A stretch of DNA of 64,000 nt from Pseudomonadota bacterium (GTDB taxonomy: Bacteria > Pseudomonadota > Alphaproteobacteria > Rhizobiales > Beijerinckiaceae). Position 1 is the stretch's first letter. Every line of letters starts with the position of its first letter. Of the stretch, positions 20,381-29,769 are shown piece by piece. A model generated the notes under the pieces. The model was not told the origin of the DNA, did no database searches, and worked only from the letters and a program-made list of their open reading frames with translations. The position numbers were made by a program, and so were the translations under genes. The stretch covers positions 1 through 64,000 of the forward strand of contig JAKAJL010000006.1 in NCBI GenBank assembly GCA_021813805.1, in the 5' to 3' direction.

Positions 20381-21274
20381 TCACGCTTCGCCGTCGCCGA
20401 TCAAACCCGCCTCGCGCGCTCGGCTAATCATGTACGAGACAAACGACGCACACGCTCCGAGCATAAATAATGCGTCTGCCTCATTCACATCGGCGGTGCC
20501 ATCTTCCAATAGCGGATGGCGAATTCCCTCCTCGTCGCTGGTGTAACCGTAGAGTGCAGAAAAGCCCGTTTTCATCGCTCTATGAATGACCCTTTTGGAT
20601 TCAAGCACGGCTAGGGCGCCTGCCAACCCCCCCTTCGAGGATAGGCTGCGCGCCACAGACTCAACTGCGTGAATACTTTCTCGTGCACTATCGGCGAATG
20701 CACCGCTCGTCGCGGCGGCTGCCGCTGCTAGAAGATGGGACCGCGCTCCAACGAACTGCGACTCTCCGGCAGCGCTAACAGCGTTTATCACAGCGTTGAT
20801 TTCTTCGGTGCTGGCGACAGGACAGAGAGTGTCGCTATTCACGACGCGAAATGGAGAACGCTCCGACTGCAAGATAGACTGAAGTCCAATGGGAATTTCA
20901 GCCGGGCAAAGTGGATGGCGGATAATGAATTGAATTGCCGAATATATTTTGACGTAATCGCCAAGTTTAAATATTGGAGACAGAACATGCTCAATAAACT
21001 TTTCCGGTCGCCTTTCATATTTGTCGGCGAATCCATGTAGATGGTCTACCCACAAATCTCTATATATATCACTCCAAGGATAAGAAAATAGAAAGGTGCG
21101 CGCAGAATTATTGTAGCCATGCTTAGAGTTAATAAATACAAATTGCCATAATTTCGCGCGTAGCGCCGGCGTTATCTCATCGCGTTTGAGTTGATACGGA
21201 AGCGTTTCCCGACCTTCCGCTTGAGCGAAACTTATAGAGCGCCTTCTGATATACTCCTCATCGTTCTTATCCAT
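20381..21274 (-). CDS. AbiJ-like (AbiJ-NTD4 plus HEPN-type) candidate phage-defence protein
   Basis: A 297-residue protein not expected at this site. The N-terminal part (RSISFAQAEGRETLPYQLKRDEITPALRAKLW, given here only as far as it looks diagnostic: FAQAEG, DEITPALRAKLW) resembles the AbiJ N-terminal domain 4. The C-terminal part is helical, with an ADSARESIHAVESVAR helix, YGYTSDEEGIRHPLL and ADALFMLGACASFVSYMI. These resemble the HEPN-like module of abortive-infection proteins; GIRH could be the RNase-type Arg/His site. Base composition is clearly AT-richer than all neighbours, especially 20880-21300, and it interrupts the ruvB-ybgC junction. This suggests horizontal gain of a stand-alone defence gene. 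Family assignment is by motif memory; activity is inference. Confidence 0.65.
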   Translation of the reverse strand: MDKNDEEYIRRRSISFAQAEGRETLPYQLKRDEITPALRAKLWQFVFINSKHGYNNSARTFLFSYPWSDIYRDLWVDHLHGFADKYERRPEKFIEHVLSPIFKLGDYVKIYSAIQFIIRHPLCPAEIPIGLQSILQSERSPFRVVNSDTLCPVASTEEINAVINAVSAAGESQFVGARSHLLAAAAAATSGAFADSARESIHAVESVARSLSSKGGLAGALAVLESKRVIHRAMKTGFSALYGYTSDEEGIRHPLLEDGTADVNEADALFMLGACASFVSYMISRAREAGLIGDGEA

Positions 21275-21403
21275 CGTATTGTTCCGTTGTATACCATCGT
21301 TGTTGGCAAGCGGTTGACGTACGCCTACGTTCGATAGGTCCAGTACGGCTCCGCTTCAGGCCCGCGCTCGTGATAGAGGGACAGAGATTTCCGAGGCATC
21401 GGC

Positions 21404-22444
21404 TCACTGGGCTTCCTCGCCAAACAGACCGATCTGCGACGCCTGTGCCGGCTCCGCGAGCCCCAGATGCCGAAAGGCCAGCGGCGTCAGCATCCTGCCG
21501 CGCGGGGTGCGGTTCAAAAAGCCCTGTTGCAGAAGATAAGGCTCGATAATGTCCTCGATGGCGTCGCGCGGCTCGGAAAGAGCGGCGGCGATGGTTTCGA
21601 TTCCGACCGGGCCGCCGCCGAAATTCTGCGCCACCATGTCGAGATAGCGCCGGTCCATCTGGTCGAGGCCTATTGTATCGACATCCAGCAGTTTCAGCGC
21701 CCGGTCGGCCACCTGGCGGGTGACGACGGCGTCGCCGTCGACCAAAGCGAAATCACGCACCCGGCGCAGCAGCCGCCCGGCGATGCGCGGGGTGCCGCGC
21801 GAGCGCCGCGCGATCTCGTTGGCGCCGTCCTCGCTCATCGGGCAGTTCATCACCCGCGCGCCGCGCGCGACAATGCTTTGCAGCTCCTCCACGTTATAAA
21901 AATTCATCCTGATCGGAATGCCGAAACGGTCGCGCAACGGCGTGGTGAGCAGGCCGGCGCGGGTGGTGGCGCCGACAAGCGTGAATTTGGCGAGGTCGAT
22001 TTTCACCGAACGCGCCGCCGGCCCCTCGCCGATGATGAGGTCGAGCTGGAAATCCTCCATCGCCGGATAAAGGATTTCCTCGACCGCCGGATTGAGGCGG
22101 TGGATTTCGTCGATGAAGAGCACGTCGCGCTCTTCGAGATTGGTAAGCTGCGCCGCGAGATCGCCGGCCTTGGCGATGACCGGGCCGGAGGTCGAGCGGA
22201 AATTGACACCCAGCTCGCGCGCCACGATCTGCGCCAGCGTGGTTTTTCCCAAGCCCGGCGGGCCGACGAACAGCACATGGTCGAGCGCGTCTTTCCGCGC
22301 CTTGGCGGCCTCGATGAAGACCTTGAGATTCTTGCGCGCCGCCTCCTGGCCGGTGAAGTCGGCGAGCGTCAGCGGCCGGATCGAGGAGTCGAGATCGTCC
22401 TCGCGCTTTTGCGGCGAAATCATGCGGCTGGCGGGAGAGGTCAT
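21404..22444 (-). CDS. ruvB: Holliday junction branch migration helicase RuvB
   Basis: A 346-residue AAA+ motor. Walker A is GPPGLGKT, Walker B is [11 protein letters not shown], the sensor arginine region is GATTRAG, and the C-terminal winged helix carries [10 protein letters not shown]. RuvB drives branch migration on junctions held by RuvA. It follows ruvA on the same strand after 13 bases. The normal next gene, ybgC, is displaced by the AbiJ-like insert 129 bases downstream. The segment between (21275-21403) has no recognisable terminator or repeat. Confidence 0.98.
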   Translation of the reverse strand: MTSPASRMISPQKREDDLDSSIRPLTLADFTGQEAARKNLKVFIEAAKARKDALDHVLFVGPPGLGKTTLAQIVARELGVNFRSTSGPVIAKAGDLAAQLTNLEERDVLFIDEIHRLNPAVEEILYPAMEDFQLDLIIGEGPAARSVKIDLAKFTLVGATTRAGLLTTPLRDRFGIPIRMNFYNVEELQSIVARGARVMNCPMSEDGANEIARRSRGTPRIAGRLLRRVRDFALVDGDAVVTRQVADRALKLLDVDTIGLDQMDRRYLDMVAQNFGGGPVGIETIAAALSEPRDAIEDIIEPYLLQQGFLNRTPRGRMLTPLAFRHLGLAEPAQASQIGLFGEEAQ

Positions 22445-22457
22445 GGGCGGGCCTTGT

Positions 22458-23075
22458 TCATTGCGCCAATTCCCTTAACCCCCGCCGGATCAGCGCGGCG
22501 GTTTCGGCGCTTTCGCCCAGGGCCTTCAAACTCGCGGCGATCGCCGTCGCAGCCTGGGGGCGGGGATAGCCGAGATTGATCAGGGCGGAGATCGCCTCCC
22601 GCGCCGCGCTTGAGCCGACGGACGCGGCGTCGGCGCCGGCCAGGGCCATGGCGCCGGCGTCCACGTCAGCGAGGGCGCCGGCCTTGTCTTTCAGTTCCGA
22701 GACGATGCGCGCGGCGAGTTTGGGGCCGACGCCCGGCGCGCGGGCGATTCCGGCCTTGTCCTGCAAGGCGATGGCCGAGGTCAATTCCGGGGGCGGGAGG
22801 ATGGAGAGAATGGCGAGCGCCACTTTCGCGCCGACGCCCTGAACATTCTGCAGGATGCGGAACCAGTCGCGCTCAGAATCGCTCAGGAAACCGAACAGCC
22901 TTATCGCATCCTCGCGCACCTGGGTCTCGATGGCGAGAACGGCGGCCTCGCCGGCGCGCGGCAGTCTTTGCAGGGTGCGGGTGGAGCAGGAGACGACATA
23001 GCCGACGCCTTGCACGTCGAGGATCACATGATCCTCGTGCAGGGAATCCACCACGCCCTTGAGCTTGCCGATCAT
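22458..23075 (-). CDS. ruvA: Holliday junction branch migration protein RuvA
   Basis: A 205-residue RuvA. It has the N-terminal OB-fold domain ([28 protein letters not shown]), the helix-hairpin-helix pair ([17 protein letters not shown] and [16 protein letters not shown]) and a C-terminal three-helix domain that binds RuvB. It forms the tetramer that holds a Holliday junction open. It lies between ruvC and ruvB in the usual order. Confidence 0.97.
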   Translation of the reverse strand: MIGKLKGVVDSLHEDHVILDVQGVGYVVSCSTRTLQRLPRAGEAAVLAIETQVREDAIRLFGFLSDSERDWFRILQNVQGVGAKVALAILSILPPPELTSAIALQDKAGIARAPGVGPKLAARIVSELKDKAGALADVDAGAMALAGADAASVGSSAAREAISALINLGYPRPQAATAIAASLKALGESAETAALIRRGLRELAQ

Positions 23076-23137
23076 TTCTCGCCCAAAACGAATCGCGTGA
23101 AGCGAAGTCTAATTCGGTTGGGCGAACAAAAGAAGAA

Positions 23138-23647
23138 TCATTTTCCAGCCAAAGCCGCCGCCCGCTTCCGGGCGCCGCGGTGCTGGGCGTGGCAGATCGC
23201 GACCGCCAAAGCGTCGGCCGCGTCGGGGCTCAGGGCCTCGGCCTTGGGCAGCAGGACCTTCACCATCATGGCGATCTGCGCCTTTTCGGCGTGGCCGGCG
23301 CCGACGACGGTCTTTTTCACCAGATTGGCGGCATATTCGGTGACTTCGAGGCCGGCCAGCGCCGGGACGACCAAAGCGATCCCGCGCGCATAGCCGAGCT
23401 TGAGCGTCGACTGGGCGTCGCGGTTCACAAAAGTCTCTTCCACCGCCGCCTCGTCCGGGCGGTGCTCGGAGATCACGGCGGCCAGGCCGTCGTGAAGCAT
23501 GCGCAACCGCTCGGCGAGGTTGCCGCCGGTGGGCGAGTGGACGGCGCCGGAAGCGACGAAGGCGAGGCGCGATCCATCGGCCTCGATCACGCCCCAGCCG
23601 GTATGGCGCAGGCCGGGATCGACGCCGAGAATGCGAACCGCCGCCAT
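23138..23647 (-). CDS. ruvC: crossover junction endodeoxyribonuclease RuvC
   Basis: A 169-residue resolvase with an RNase H-like fold. The catalytic acids are visible in [15 protein letters not shown] (Asp10), [11 protein letters not shown] (Glu) and [15 protein letters not shown] (two Asp). It cuts Holliday junctions symmetrically after branch migration by RuvAB. The start at 23647 begins directly at the conserved strand; the longer open frame upstream is an Arg/Ser-rich shadow of the neighbouring gene. It follows the DUF1013 gene with one base between stop and start. Confidence 0.97.
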   Translation of the reverse strand: MAAVRILGVDPGLRHTGWGVIEADGSRLAFVASGAVHSPTGGNLAERLRMLHDGLAAVISEHRPDEAAVEETFVNRDAQSTLKLGYARGIALVVPALAGLEVTEYAANLVKKTVVGAGHAEKAQIAMMVKVLLPKAEALSPDAADALAVAICHAQHRGARKRAAALAGK

Positions 23648-23648
23648 C

Positions 23649-24365
23649 TTATTCCTTGGTCTTGAGGTCCTTGAGCTTGGCGAAGACCGAATCCACGTCG
23701 ATCTCCTCCTCCTCGGGCTTCGCGGGCGCAGCGGAGGTTCCGAAAACCTCCTCATGGGTGGTCGGCTCGTAATAGAAGGGCTGCGTCGTCTCCTCGGCGG
23801 GGACGAGCGTCGGGCCATGGTCCTGAACCAGAGCAGGGCGATCCTTGGCGGCGCGCTGCACCTCGAAATCGAGGTCGATCTGCGAGCACAGGCCCAAAGT
23901 CACCGGGTCCATCGGGGTCAGCGACGCCGAATTCCAGTGGGTGCGGTCGCGGATCGCGGCGATCGTGCTCTTGGTCGTGCCGGCGAGGCGCATGATCTGG
24001 GCGTCCTTCAGCTCGGGATGGTTGCGCACCAGCCAGAGAATGGCGTTGGGACGGTCCTGGCGGCGCGACAGAGGCGTATAGCGCGGCCCGCGATGACGCT
24101 TGGCCTCGGGAAGGCGGACCTTCGAAACGGCGAGCTTGAGGCGGTAGTTGGGGTCTTTCTCGCCACGCTCGATTTCCTCGCGGGTCAGCTGGCCGGAGGT
24201 GATCGGGTCGTGGCCGCGGATGCCGGAGGCGACTTCGCCGTCGGCGATGCCCTTGACTTCGAGCGGATGCAGCACGCAGAATTCGGCGATCTGGTCGAAC
24301 GTCAGCGAGGTGTTCTCCACCAGCCAGACGGCGGTGGCCTTGGGCATGAGCGGGGCGTTGCTCAT
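23649..24365 (-). CDS. trcR: DUF1013 cell-cycle transcriptional regulator (TrcR-like)
   Basis: A 238-residue alphaproteobacterial protein. The conserved core begins [21 protein letters not shown] and includes two helix-turn-helix-like blocks ([22 protein letters not shown] and [20 protein letters not shown]). It ends in a charged tail. DUF1013 proteins are widespread in Alphaproteobacteria; as I recall, the Caulobacter member TrcR travels with RNA polymerase and affects cell-cycle genes. The start at 24365 has a GGAG ribosome site. It sits upstream of ruvC, with nearly abutting ends, and is divergent from the DUF1192 gene. Confidence 0.85.
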   Translation of the reverse strand: MSNAPLMPKATAVWLVENTSLTFDQIAEFCVLHPLEVKGIADGEVASGIRGHDPITSGQLTREEIERGEKDPNYRLKLAVSKVRLPEAKRHRGPRYTPLSRRQDRPNAILWLVRNHPELKDAQIMRLAGTTKSTIAAIRDRTHWNSASLTPMDPVTLGLCSQIDLDFEVQRAAKDRPALVQDHGPTLVPAEETTQPFYYEPTTHEEVFGTSAAPAKPEEEEIDVDSVFAKLKDLKTKE

Positions 24366-24564
24366 CTTGTTCTCCTGGAATCTCTTCTTTCCGCCGTCGG
24401 ACGCGCGCCTCCGCGCTCCGGCCCGGCCGAGGCTCAGCCTCAAATTTCGTTCATGACGGGGATCGTAAAAGATATAATGTGAAGGACGGCGAAAGGCAAT
24501 TGATCCGTCGAATTTTCATCAATGCCTGTCGGCGCGCGACTGGAGGCGGGCAGGGGAGGGGGAC

Positions 24565-24771
24565 TTGGCGAGGGACGAGGAGGAGCTTTTCGCGCCGAAA
24601 AAGACACCGGCGCGCCATGAACTGGGCCAGCCGCTCGACGCGCTTTCGGTTGACGAACTGAGCGAACGAATCGCATTGCTGCGGGCGGAAATCGCGCGGC
24701 TGGAGGCGGCCCGTGAGAACAAGAGCGCCTCGCGCACGGCCGCCGACGCTTTTTTCCGGAAACCATCGTGA
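24565..24771 (+). CDS. DUF1192 family small protein
   Basis: A 68-residue protein with the DUF1192 pattern: charged N-terminus (MARDEEELFAPKK), LGQPLDALSVDELSERIALLRAEIARLEA forming a short coiled coil, and the C-terminal AADAFFRK. The family is common in Alphaproteobacteria and its function is unknown. The start codon is TTG, preceded by a strong purine-rich site (GGGGAGGGGGA). It is divergent from the DUF1013 gene and is followed by a candidate small RNA and rcdA. Confidence 0.82.
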   Translation: MARDEEELFAPKKTPARHELGQPLDALSVDELSERIALLRAEIARLEAARENKSASRTAADAFFRKPS

Positions 24772-24819
24772 CCTAACGTCATGATTCGGAGGCGGAAAAA
24801 TTCGGCTCCTCGATTTACC

Positions 24820-24834
24820 TTAACGCGTTCTTAA
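24820..24834 (+). promoter_or_regulatory. CtrA-type box (TTAA-N7-TTAA)
   Basis: TTAACGCGTTCTTAA is an exact match to the two TTAA half-sites with a seven-base spacer that CtrA recognises. The final C of the extended consensus is G on this strand. It lies 25 bases before the first hairpin of the candidate small RNA and about 225 bases before the rcdA start, so either could be the target. Confidence 0.55.
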
Positions 24835-24858
24835 GTTTTTTGCGGCAAGTTGAAAATC

Positions 24859-24946
24859 GTTCCATCCGGAACCAGGCGATTTTCGCCTTGTCTGACGCCT
24901 CCCTGTATCGACTTGGGGAGCTGCTGAAAAGCAGCTCTCCTTTTTG
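24859..24946 (+). ncRNA. candidate small RNA ending in an intrinsic terminator
   Basis: Three hairpins follow each other: GTTCC/GGAAC (24859-24872), AGGCGA/TCGCCT (24874-24888) and GAGCTGCT-GAAA-AGCAGCTC (24918-24937), the last followed by TCCTTTTT. Between hairpins two and three lies unpaired GCCTCCCTG (about 24897-24905), an anti-Shine-Dalgarno motif typical of alphaproteobacterial trans-acting small RNAs. CTCCC there could also pair with GGGAG (24916-24920) in an alternative fold. It could instead be only the terminator of the DUF1192 gene or a leader of rcdA. Confidence 0.5.
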
Positions 24947-25059
24947 CGCTGCGACCTCCGCGTCCCCGTTCATTAAACATTAATTTAGTTTCGGCGAGCG
25001 TCCGCCCGCATGGCGCGCTATTGTGGTCTGGTTCCTTGAAGGGCGGAAGTGGTCCGCGC

Positions 25060-25620
25060 ATGACGGGCCGAGGTCATCGGCGCGCTGGTTTGGGGTTGCG
25101 CATGGGTCGCACGAAGTTCGAAGGCGGCGAGGCCGTTTCATTCGCTGAGCGTCTGGCGGGGTCCGAGGCGTTCAGGTCCATGTTCCGCGAGGGCATGGCC
25201 ATGGTGGAGGAGGCCGCGGCCTATCTCGATGGTCAGGGGCGGGAAGAAGCCCGGGCTCTGCCGCGCAACGATTCCCTCGCCTATGCCGCCGAGAGCATGC
25301 GCCTGACCACCAGGCTGATGCAGCTCGCCTCCTGGCTGCTGCTCCAGCGCGCGGTGAACGAAGGCGAACTCACGCTCGAACAGGCGGCGACCGAAAAGCG
25401 CAAGGTCAAGCTGTCCTATCAGGAAACCGCCTCCGCGCCCGACATCTTCGCCCGCCTGCCCAAAACCCTGCGCGATCTGGTCATCGACTCCCTCCGTCTG
25501 CAGGCCCGCATCATCCATCTCGACCAATTGCTCTATCTCGACCCCGGCGCGCCCCTTGCGGCGCCCGCGGTCAGCCCGGTCGAGCAGCAGCTCAACCGGC
25601 TGCGCGCCGCCTTCAGCTGA
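25060..25620 (+). CDS. rcdA: regulator of CtrA degradation, DUF1465 (RcdA-like)
   Basis: A 186-residue helical protein. The conserved part is VSFAERLAGSEAFRSMFREG, then MVEEAAAYLDGQGREEA and SLAYAAESMRLTTRLMQLASWLLLQRAVNEGE, the DUF1465/RcdA signature. In Caulobacter RcdA is an adaptor that helps ClpXP degrade CtrA and other substrates at the cell pole. The start is uncertain: ATG 25060 has a GGAAGTGG site upstream, while ATG 25102 would also keep the whole conserved domain. A CtrA-like box lies upstream. It precedes phaC by 134 bases on the same strand. Confidence 0.85.
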   Translation: MTGRGHRRAGLGLRMGRTKFEGGEAVSFAERLAGSEAFRSMFREGMAMVEEAAAYLDGQGREEARALPRNDSLAYAAESMRLTTRLMQLASWLLLQRAVNEGELTLEQAATEKRKVKLSYQETASAPDIFARLPKTLRDLVIDSLRLQARIIHLDQLLYLDPGAPLAAPAVSPVEQQLNRLRAAFS

Positions 25621-25754
25621 GCCGCGCCCGCAGCCCGTCGGCGGCGGATATCGGCGTGCGCCGGGCGCGCCGCCTTGTTTTCGCCGCGCGGACGTGGCCG
25701 TATCGCGCAAGTCGCGGCCGTCGCGCCGGGCCATCGCGCCTTCCGGGTTCTCTC

Positions 25755-27455
25755 ATGTCAGGGAAAAAGATCGCCGATCCTTCGAAACAGGCGGGGGAAG
25801 CCGCTTGCCCGGTCGAACCCTGGCTTCCCGAAATTCCCGCGGGTCCGCTTTCGCCGGCGGCCTTGACTCCCGCCGTGGCCGATGTCGTGAGCCACGCCGT
25901 CGCCGCGCCGGACTATCTCGCCGAAACAGCGGAAGACGCCCTGCGCCAGAGCCTGCGCGCGGTCGAGGCGGGGGCGAAGCCCAGTCCCGAGAAGGAGGAC
26001 CATCGCTTCGCCGATCCGGCATGGGGCGCGCCGCCTTTCTGCTACTACGCCAGCAATTTTCTCCTGATCGAGGAATGGCTGAACAAGGCCATTCTCCATA
26101 CGCCGGGCGTTTCCGAACACCACGCCAAGCTCGCCGCTTTCGCCGCGCGGCAGTGGCTGGACGCTTTCTCGCCTTCGAACCTGCCCTGGACCAACCCGGA
26201 AGTCTTGCGCGCCACGCTGAAAGAGAATGGCGTGAATTTCCTGCACGGATTCGAAAACTGGCTGGAGGACCTGCGCCGCAAACTAGACCCCAAGGCGGCG
26301 CCCGCGTCCGACAATTATGTCGTCGGGCGCGACGTGGCGCTGACGCCGGGCAAGGTCGTGCTCCGCAACGAGTTGATCGAACTGATCCAATACGCGCCGC
26401 TCACGCCGCGGACGCGCCCCGAGCCGTTGCTGATCGTCCCGGCCTGGATCATGAAATATTATATTCTCGACCTGTCGCCGCACAATTCCTTCATCCGCTA
26501 TTTGGTCGAGCGCGGCTTCACTGTCTTTTGCATTTCCTGGCGCAATCCGGGGCCTGAGCTGGGCGACACCAGCTTCGACGACTATCGCCGCCTCGGCTTC
26601 ATGGCGGCGCTCGACAGGGTTTCCGCCATTTGTGGAGAGCAATCAATCCACGCCCTCGGCTATTGCATAGGGGGAACCCTGCTGGCCGTCGCGGCCGCAG
26701 CCATGGCCCGCGACGGCGACGACAGGCTCGCAAGTCTATGCTTCCTGGCGGCGCAGACCGATTTCACCGAGCCGGGCGAACTGAAGATATTCATCGACGA
26801 GCCCCAGCTCGACGAACTCGACCGCGTCATGGCCCGGCAGGGCTATCTTGACGCCAGCCAGATGGCCGGCGCCTTCTCCATGCTCCATGCGCGCGACCTG
26901 ATCTGGTCGCGGATGGTCAAGAGCTATCTGCTGGGCGTGAAGAGCCAGGGGAACGACCTGATGGCCTGGAACGCCGACGCCACACGCATGCCCTGCCGCA
27001 TGCATTCGACCTATCTGCGCGCGCTTTTCCTTCACAACGATCTCGCCGAGGGACGGTTCGAGGCCGGCGGCAAAAAGGTCGATCTCGCCGCGATCGCGGC
27101 GCCGGTCTTCGCGGTCGGGACCGAAAACGACCATGTCGCGCCCTGGCGCTCGGTTTACAAAATCCATCGCTTCGTCTCGGGGGACGTCACCTTCCTGCTG
27201 GCGTCGGGCGGCCATAACGGCGGCATCGTCAGCGAGCCCGGCCATCGCCATCGCTCCTATCGCCTGCTTCACATCGGGCCGGGCGCGGAGGCTCCGCCGC
27301 CTGCGGATTATCTGATCCGGGCGCGGACGCATGAGGGCTCGTGGTGGCCGGCCTATGCCGACTGGCTCGATGGCCATTCCGGGGCGCTCAAGCGCCCGCC
27401 GGCCATGGGCAAAGCGCTCGCCGATGCGCCGGGAGCCTATGTTTTCGAACGCTGA
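25755..27455 (+). CDS. phaC: poly(3-hydroxyalkanoate) synthase, class I type
   Basis: A 566-residue PhaC. The alpha/beta hydrolase core has the modified lipase box GYCIGG with the nucleophile Cys304, and the acid and base in GTENDHVAPW and SGGHNGGIV. Conserved NYVVGRDVALTPGKVVLRNELIELIQY precedes the core. It polymerises hydroxyacyl-CoA into intracellular storage polyester. No phaA, phaB, phaR or phasin gene is adjacent. Length and lack of a PhaE partner favour class I. The start at 25755 is the first ATG after the spacer. Confidence 0.95.
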   Translation: MSGKKIADPSKQAGEAACPVEPWLPEIPAGPLSPAALTPAVADVVSHAVAAPDYLAETAEDALRQSLRAVEAGAKPSPEKEDHRFADPAWGAPPFCYYASNFLLIEEWLNKAILHTPGVSEHHAKLAAFAARQWLDAFSPSNLPWTNPEVLRATLKENGVNFLHGFENWLEDLRRKLDPKAAPASDNYVVGRDVALTPGKVVLRNELIELIQYAPLTPRTRPEPLLIVPAWIMKYYILDLSPHNSFIRYLVERGFTVFCISWRNPGPELGDTSFDDYRRLGFMAALDRVSAICGEQSIHALGYCIGGTLLAVAAAAMARDGDDRLASLCFLAAQTDFTEPGELKIFIDEPQLDELDRVMARQGYLDASQMAGAFSMLHARDLIWSRMVKSYLLGVKSQGNDLMAWNADATRMPCRMHSTYLRALFLHNDLAEGRFEAGGKKVDLAAIAAPVFAVGTENDHVAPWRSVYKIHRFVSGDVTFLLASGGHNGGIVSEPGHRHRSYRLLHIGPGAEAPPPADYLIRARTHEGSWWPAYADWLDGHSGALKRPPAMGKALADAPGAYVFER

Positions 27456-27512
27456 GGCGGAAGGCGAAACGCCGCCTCGCGGCGGCGCTTCCAAGTTGAA
27501 TTGTTTATTAAA

Positions 27513-27812
27513 TCAGGCGGATTTCAGCTTGACCGCGACGGCGGTGGCGCAGATCCGCTTCAAGGGCGCCGCGCCGGGATATTCGGCGCGCGGCAGGATT
27601 TCCTCGGTGTAATTCACGTCGAGCAGCGCGTCGGCGTCATGGTCCTCCGCCGTCCGCATCAGCTGATGGAGAGCCTTGAGCCGGAAGGCGTCGTCCGTAT
27701 CCGACTGTTCGCCAGCGCCGCGCCAGTCCGAGGCCGCGCTGATCAGCCCAAGCGAATTCAGGGTTTCATTCTTCAGGTCCTTCGAGGAGCCGATACGCAT
27801 CTTCTTTCTCAC
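27513..27812 (-). CDS. small YbjQ-like hypothetical protein
   Basis: A 99-residue protein of unknown function. The second half (ALHQLMRTAEDHDADALLDV and LKRICATAVAVKLK) loosely follows the heavy-metal-binding YbjQ/UPF0145 layout of a helix, an A-D-A-hydrophobic strand and a final A-T-A-V strand; the glycine-rich middle is missing. Starts GTG 27812 and ATG 27800 are both possible, the latter with GAGAAAG upstream. It faces phaC and lies before the 209-base gap ahead of pckA. The similarity is weak and should not be used to assign function. Confidence 0.55.
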   Translation of the reverse strand: MRKKMRIGSSKDLKNETLNSLGLISAASDWRGAGEQSDTDDAFRLKALHQLMRTAEDHDADALLDVNYTEEILPRAEYPGAAPLKRICATAVAVKLKSA

Positions 27813-28021
27813 ATTCCCAGTTCGACAGTCGCGATCATGACAACAGGCGAGGGTTACCGGTTGATTAATGGCTTGGTTAAGACCAGAAGGAGTTTTCGGC
27901 CTGTCGTTACGATCGCGTTACCAAATAGATTTTGCCGTCTGAACCGGACATGAACCCGCGCCGTCGCCGTGACGCGAAAAACCCCGTCGGCGCGCCGGGC
28001 GGCGAGCGCGGGCGCCACGGG

Positions 28022-29635
28022 CTATTCCGCGGCGATCCGCATGGCTGGAGCGGCGTCGCGCACCTTGGCGTCCACATGGGACTCGAAGGTCACGAAATTG
28101 TCGCGGAACAGTCTCACCAGCTTCTGCGCGGTTTCGGCGAATTCCGCGCGCGAGGCCCAGGTCTTGACCGGGTCGAGAATATGCGGCTCGACGCCCGGCG
28201 CGGCGGTCGGCACGGCGAGGCCGAAATAGGGGTCGATGCGGTATTCCGCCTTGTTCAGCGAGCCGTCGAGCGCGGCGGAAAGCAGGCGGCGGGTGACGCG
28301 GATCGGCATGCGGCGCCCCGTCCCATATTTGCCGCCGGTCCAGCCGGTGTTGACCAGCCAGCAATCGACATGATGCTCGTCGATGAGATGACGCAGCAAA
28401 TTGCCATATTCCGATGGGTGGCGCGGCATGAAGGGCGCGCCGAAACAGGTCGAGAAGGTGGCGGAAGGCTCGGTCACGCCCTTTTCCGTGCCGGCGACCT
28501 TGGCGGTATAGCCGGACAGGAAATGATACATGGCCTGCGAGGCGTCGAGCCTGGCGATCGGCGGCAGCACGCCGAAGGCGTCGCAGGTCAGCAGGACGAT
28601 GTTCTTAGGATGGCCGGCGCGGCCGGTGGCCGAGGCGTTGGGGATGTAATCCAGCGGATAGGCGACGCGGGTGTTTTCGGTCAGGCTGGCGTCGTCGAAA
28701 TCGGGCGCGCGGGTTTCGGGATCGAGCACGACATTTTCCATCACCGTGCCGAAACGCCCCGTGGTGGCGTAAATTTCCGGCTCCGCTTCGGGCGACAGCT
28801 TGATCGCCTTGGCGTAGCAGCCGCCCTCGAAATTGAACACGCCTTCCTTCGACCAGCCATGCTCGTCGTCGCCGATCAGCGTGCGCGACGAATCGGCGGA
28901 AAGCGTTGTCTTCCCGGTGCCGGACAGGCCGAAGAAGATCGCGGAATCGTGGCCGTCGCCGACATTGGCCGAGCAATGCATCGGCATGACGCCCTCGGCG
29001 GGCAGGATATAATTGAGGAAAGTGAACACGGATTTCTTGATTTCGCCGGCATAGGAGGTGCCGCCGATTAGCACGATCTTCCGGGCGAAATTCACCGCGA
29101 TGATCGTCTCGGTGCGGCAGCCGTGGCGCATGGGATTGGCGCGAAACGAGGGCAGATCGACGATGGTCAGGTCGGCCTCATTGGCCAGAACCTCTTCGGC
29201 GCTGGGGCGGATCAGCAGATTGCGGATGAAGAGCGAGTGCCAGGCGTATTCGGTCACCACGCGCGCCTTGACGCGATGGGCCGGGTCGGCGCCGCCGTAA
29301 AGATCCTGTACGAACAGGTCCTTGCCCTCGGCATGGGCCAGGAAGTCGGCGAGCAGGGCGTCGAAATGTTCGGGGCCGATCGCGCCGTTATTGTCCCACC
29401 AGACATTGCTTTCGGTGGTTTCGTCGCGCACGATGAACTTGTCCTTGGCCGAACGCCCGGTATGGACGCCGGTTTTCGCGACCAGGGCGCCGCCGGCGGC
29501 GAGGGCGGCCTCGTTGCGGCGCAGGGATTCCTCGTAAAGCGCGGGCGCCGTCAAATTGTAATAGACATTGCCGAGATTCCTGAACCCGAAAGATTCGACC
29601 GGAAATTCCGGATTGAAAACGCCCAGTATCGTCAT
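28022..29635 (-). CDS. pckA: phosphoenolpyruvate carboxykinase (ATP)
   Basis: A 537-residue ATP-type PEPCK. The nucleotide P-loop [11 protein letters not shown], the preceding HCSANVGDG and the GDDEHGWS metal-binding stretch are intact. It converts oxaloacetate and ATP to PEP and CO2, the first step of gluconeogenesis from TCA intermediates. In rhizobia pckA commonly lies beside chvI-chvG, as here, and ChvG/ChvI affects its expression there. It is transcribed away from chvI, with a HugZ-like gene between. Confidence 0.97.
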   Translation of the reverse strand: MTILGVFNPEFPVESFGFRNLGNVYYNLTAPALYEESLRRNEAALAAGGALVAKTGVHTGRSAKDKFIVRDETTESNVWWDNNGAIGPEHFDALLADFLAHAEGKDLFVQDLYGGADPAHRVKARVVTEYAWHSLFIRNLLIRPSAEEVLANEADLTIVDLPSFRANPMRHGCRTETIIAVNFARKIVLIGGTSYAGEIKKSVFTFLNYILPAEGVMPMHCSANVGDGHDSAIFFGLSGTGKTTLSADSSRTLIGDDEHGWSKEGVFNFEGGCYAKAIKLSPEAEPEIYATTGRFGTVMENVVLDPETRAPDFDDASLTENTRVAYPLDYIPNASATGRAGHPKNIVLLTCDAFGVLPPIARLDASQAMYHFLSGYTAKVAGTEKGVTEPSATFSTCFGAPFMPRHPSEYGNLLRHLIDEHHVDCWLVNTGWTGGKYGTGRRMPIRVTRRLLSAALDGSLNKAEYRIDPYFGLAVPTAAPGVEPHILDPVKTWASRAEFAETAQKLVRLFRDNFVTFESHVDAKVRDAAPAMRIAAE

Positions 29636-29769
29636 GCTCTCGCTCCCGTCAGCGCCTGGAATTGTTGTTATGCGCGCCGCAATTGTATCGAACGCGCCGA
29701 TTTACGCGCGCCGTTTTCGCGCGACAATCAGCAAAAAGGCCGATGGCGGGCGGTCGGCCTGCTCGCCGG

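Noticed and set aside
27813-28021. Second CtrA-like site (TTAA spaced TTAA) near 27863
   Set aside because: The spacer is eight bases, not seven, and it faces no cell-cycle gene.
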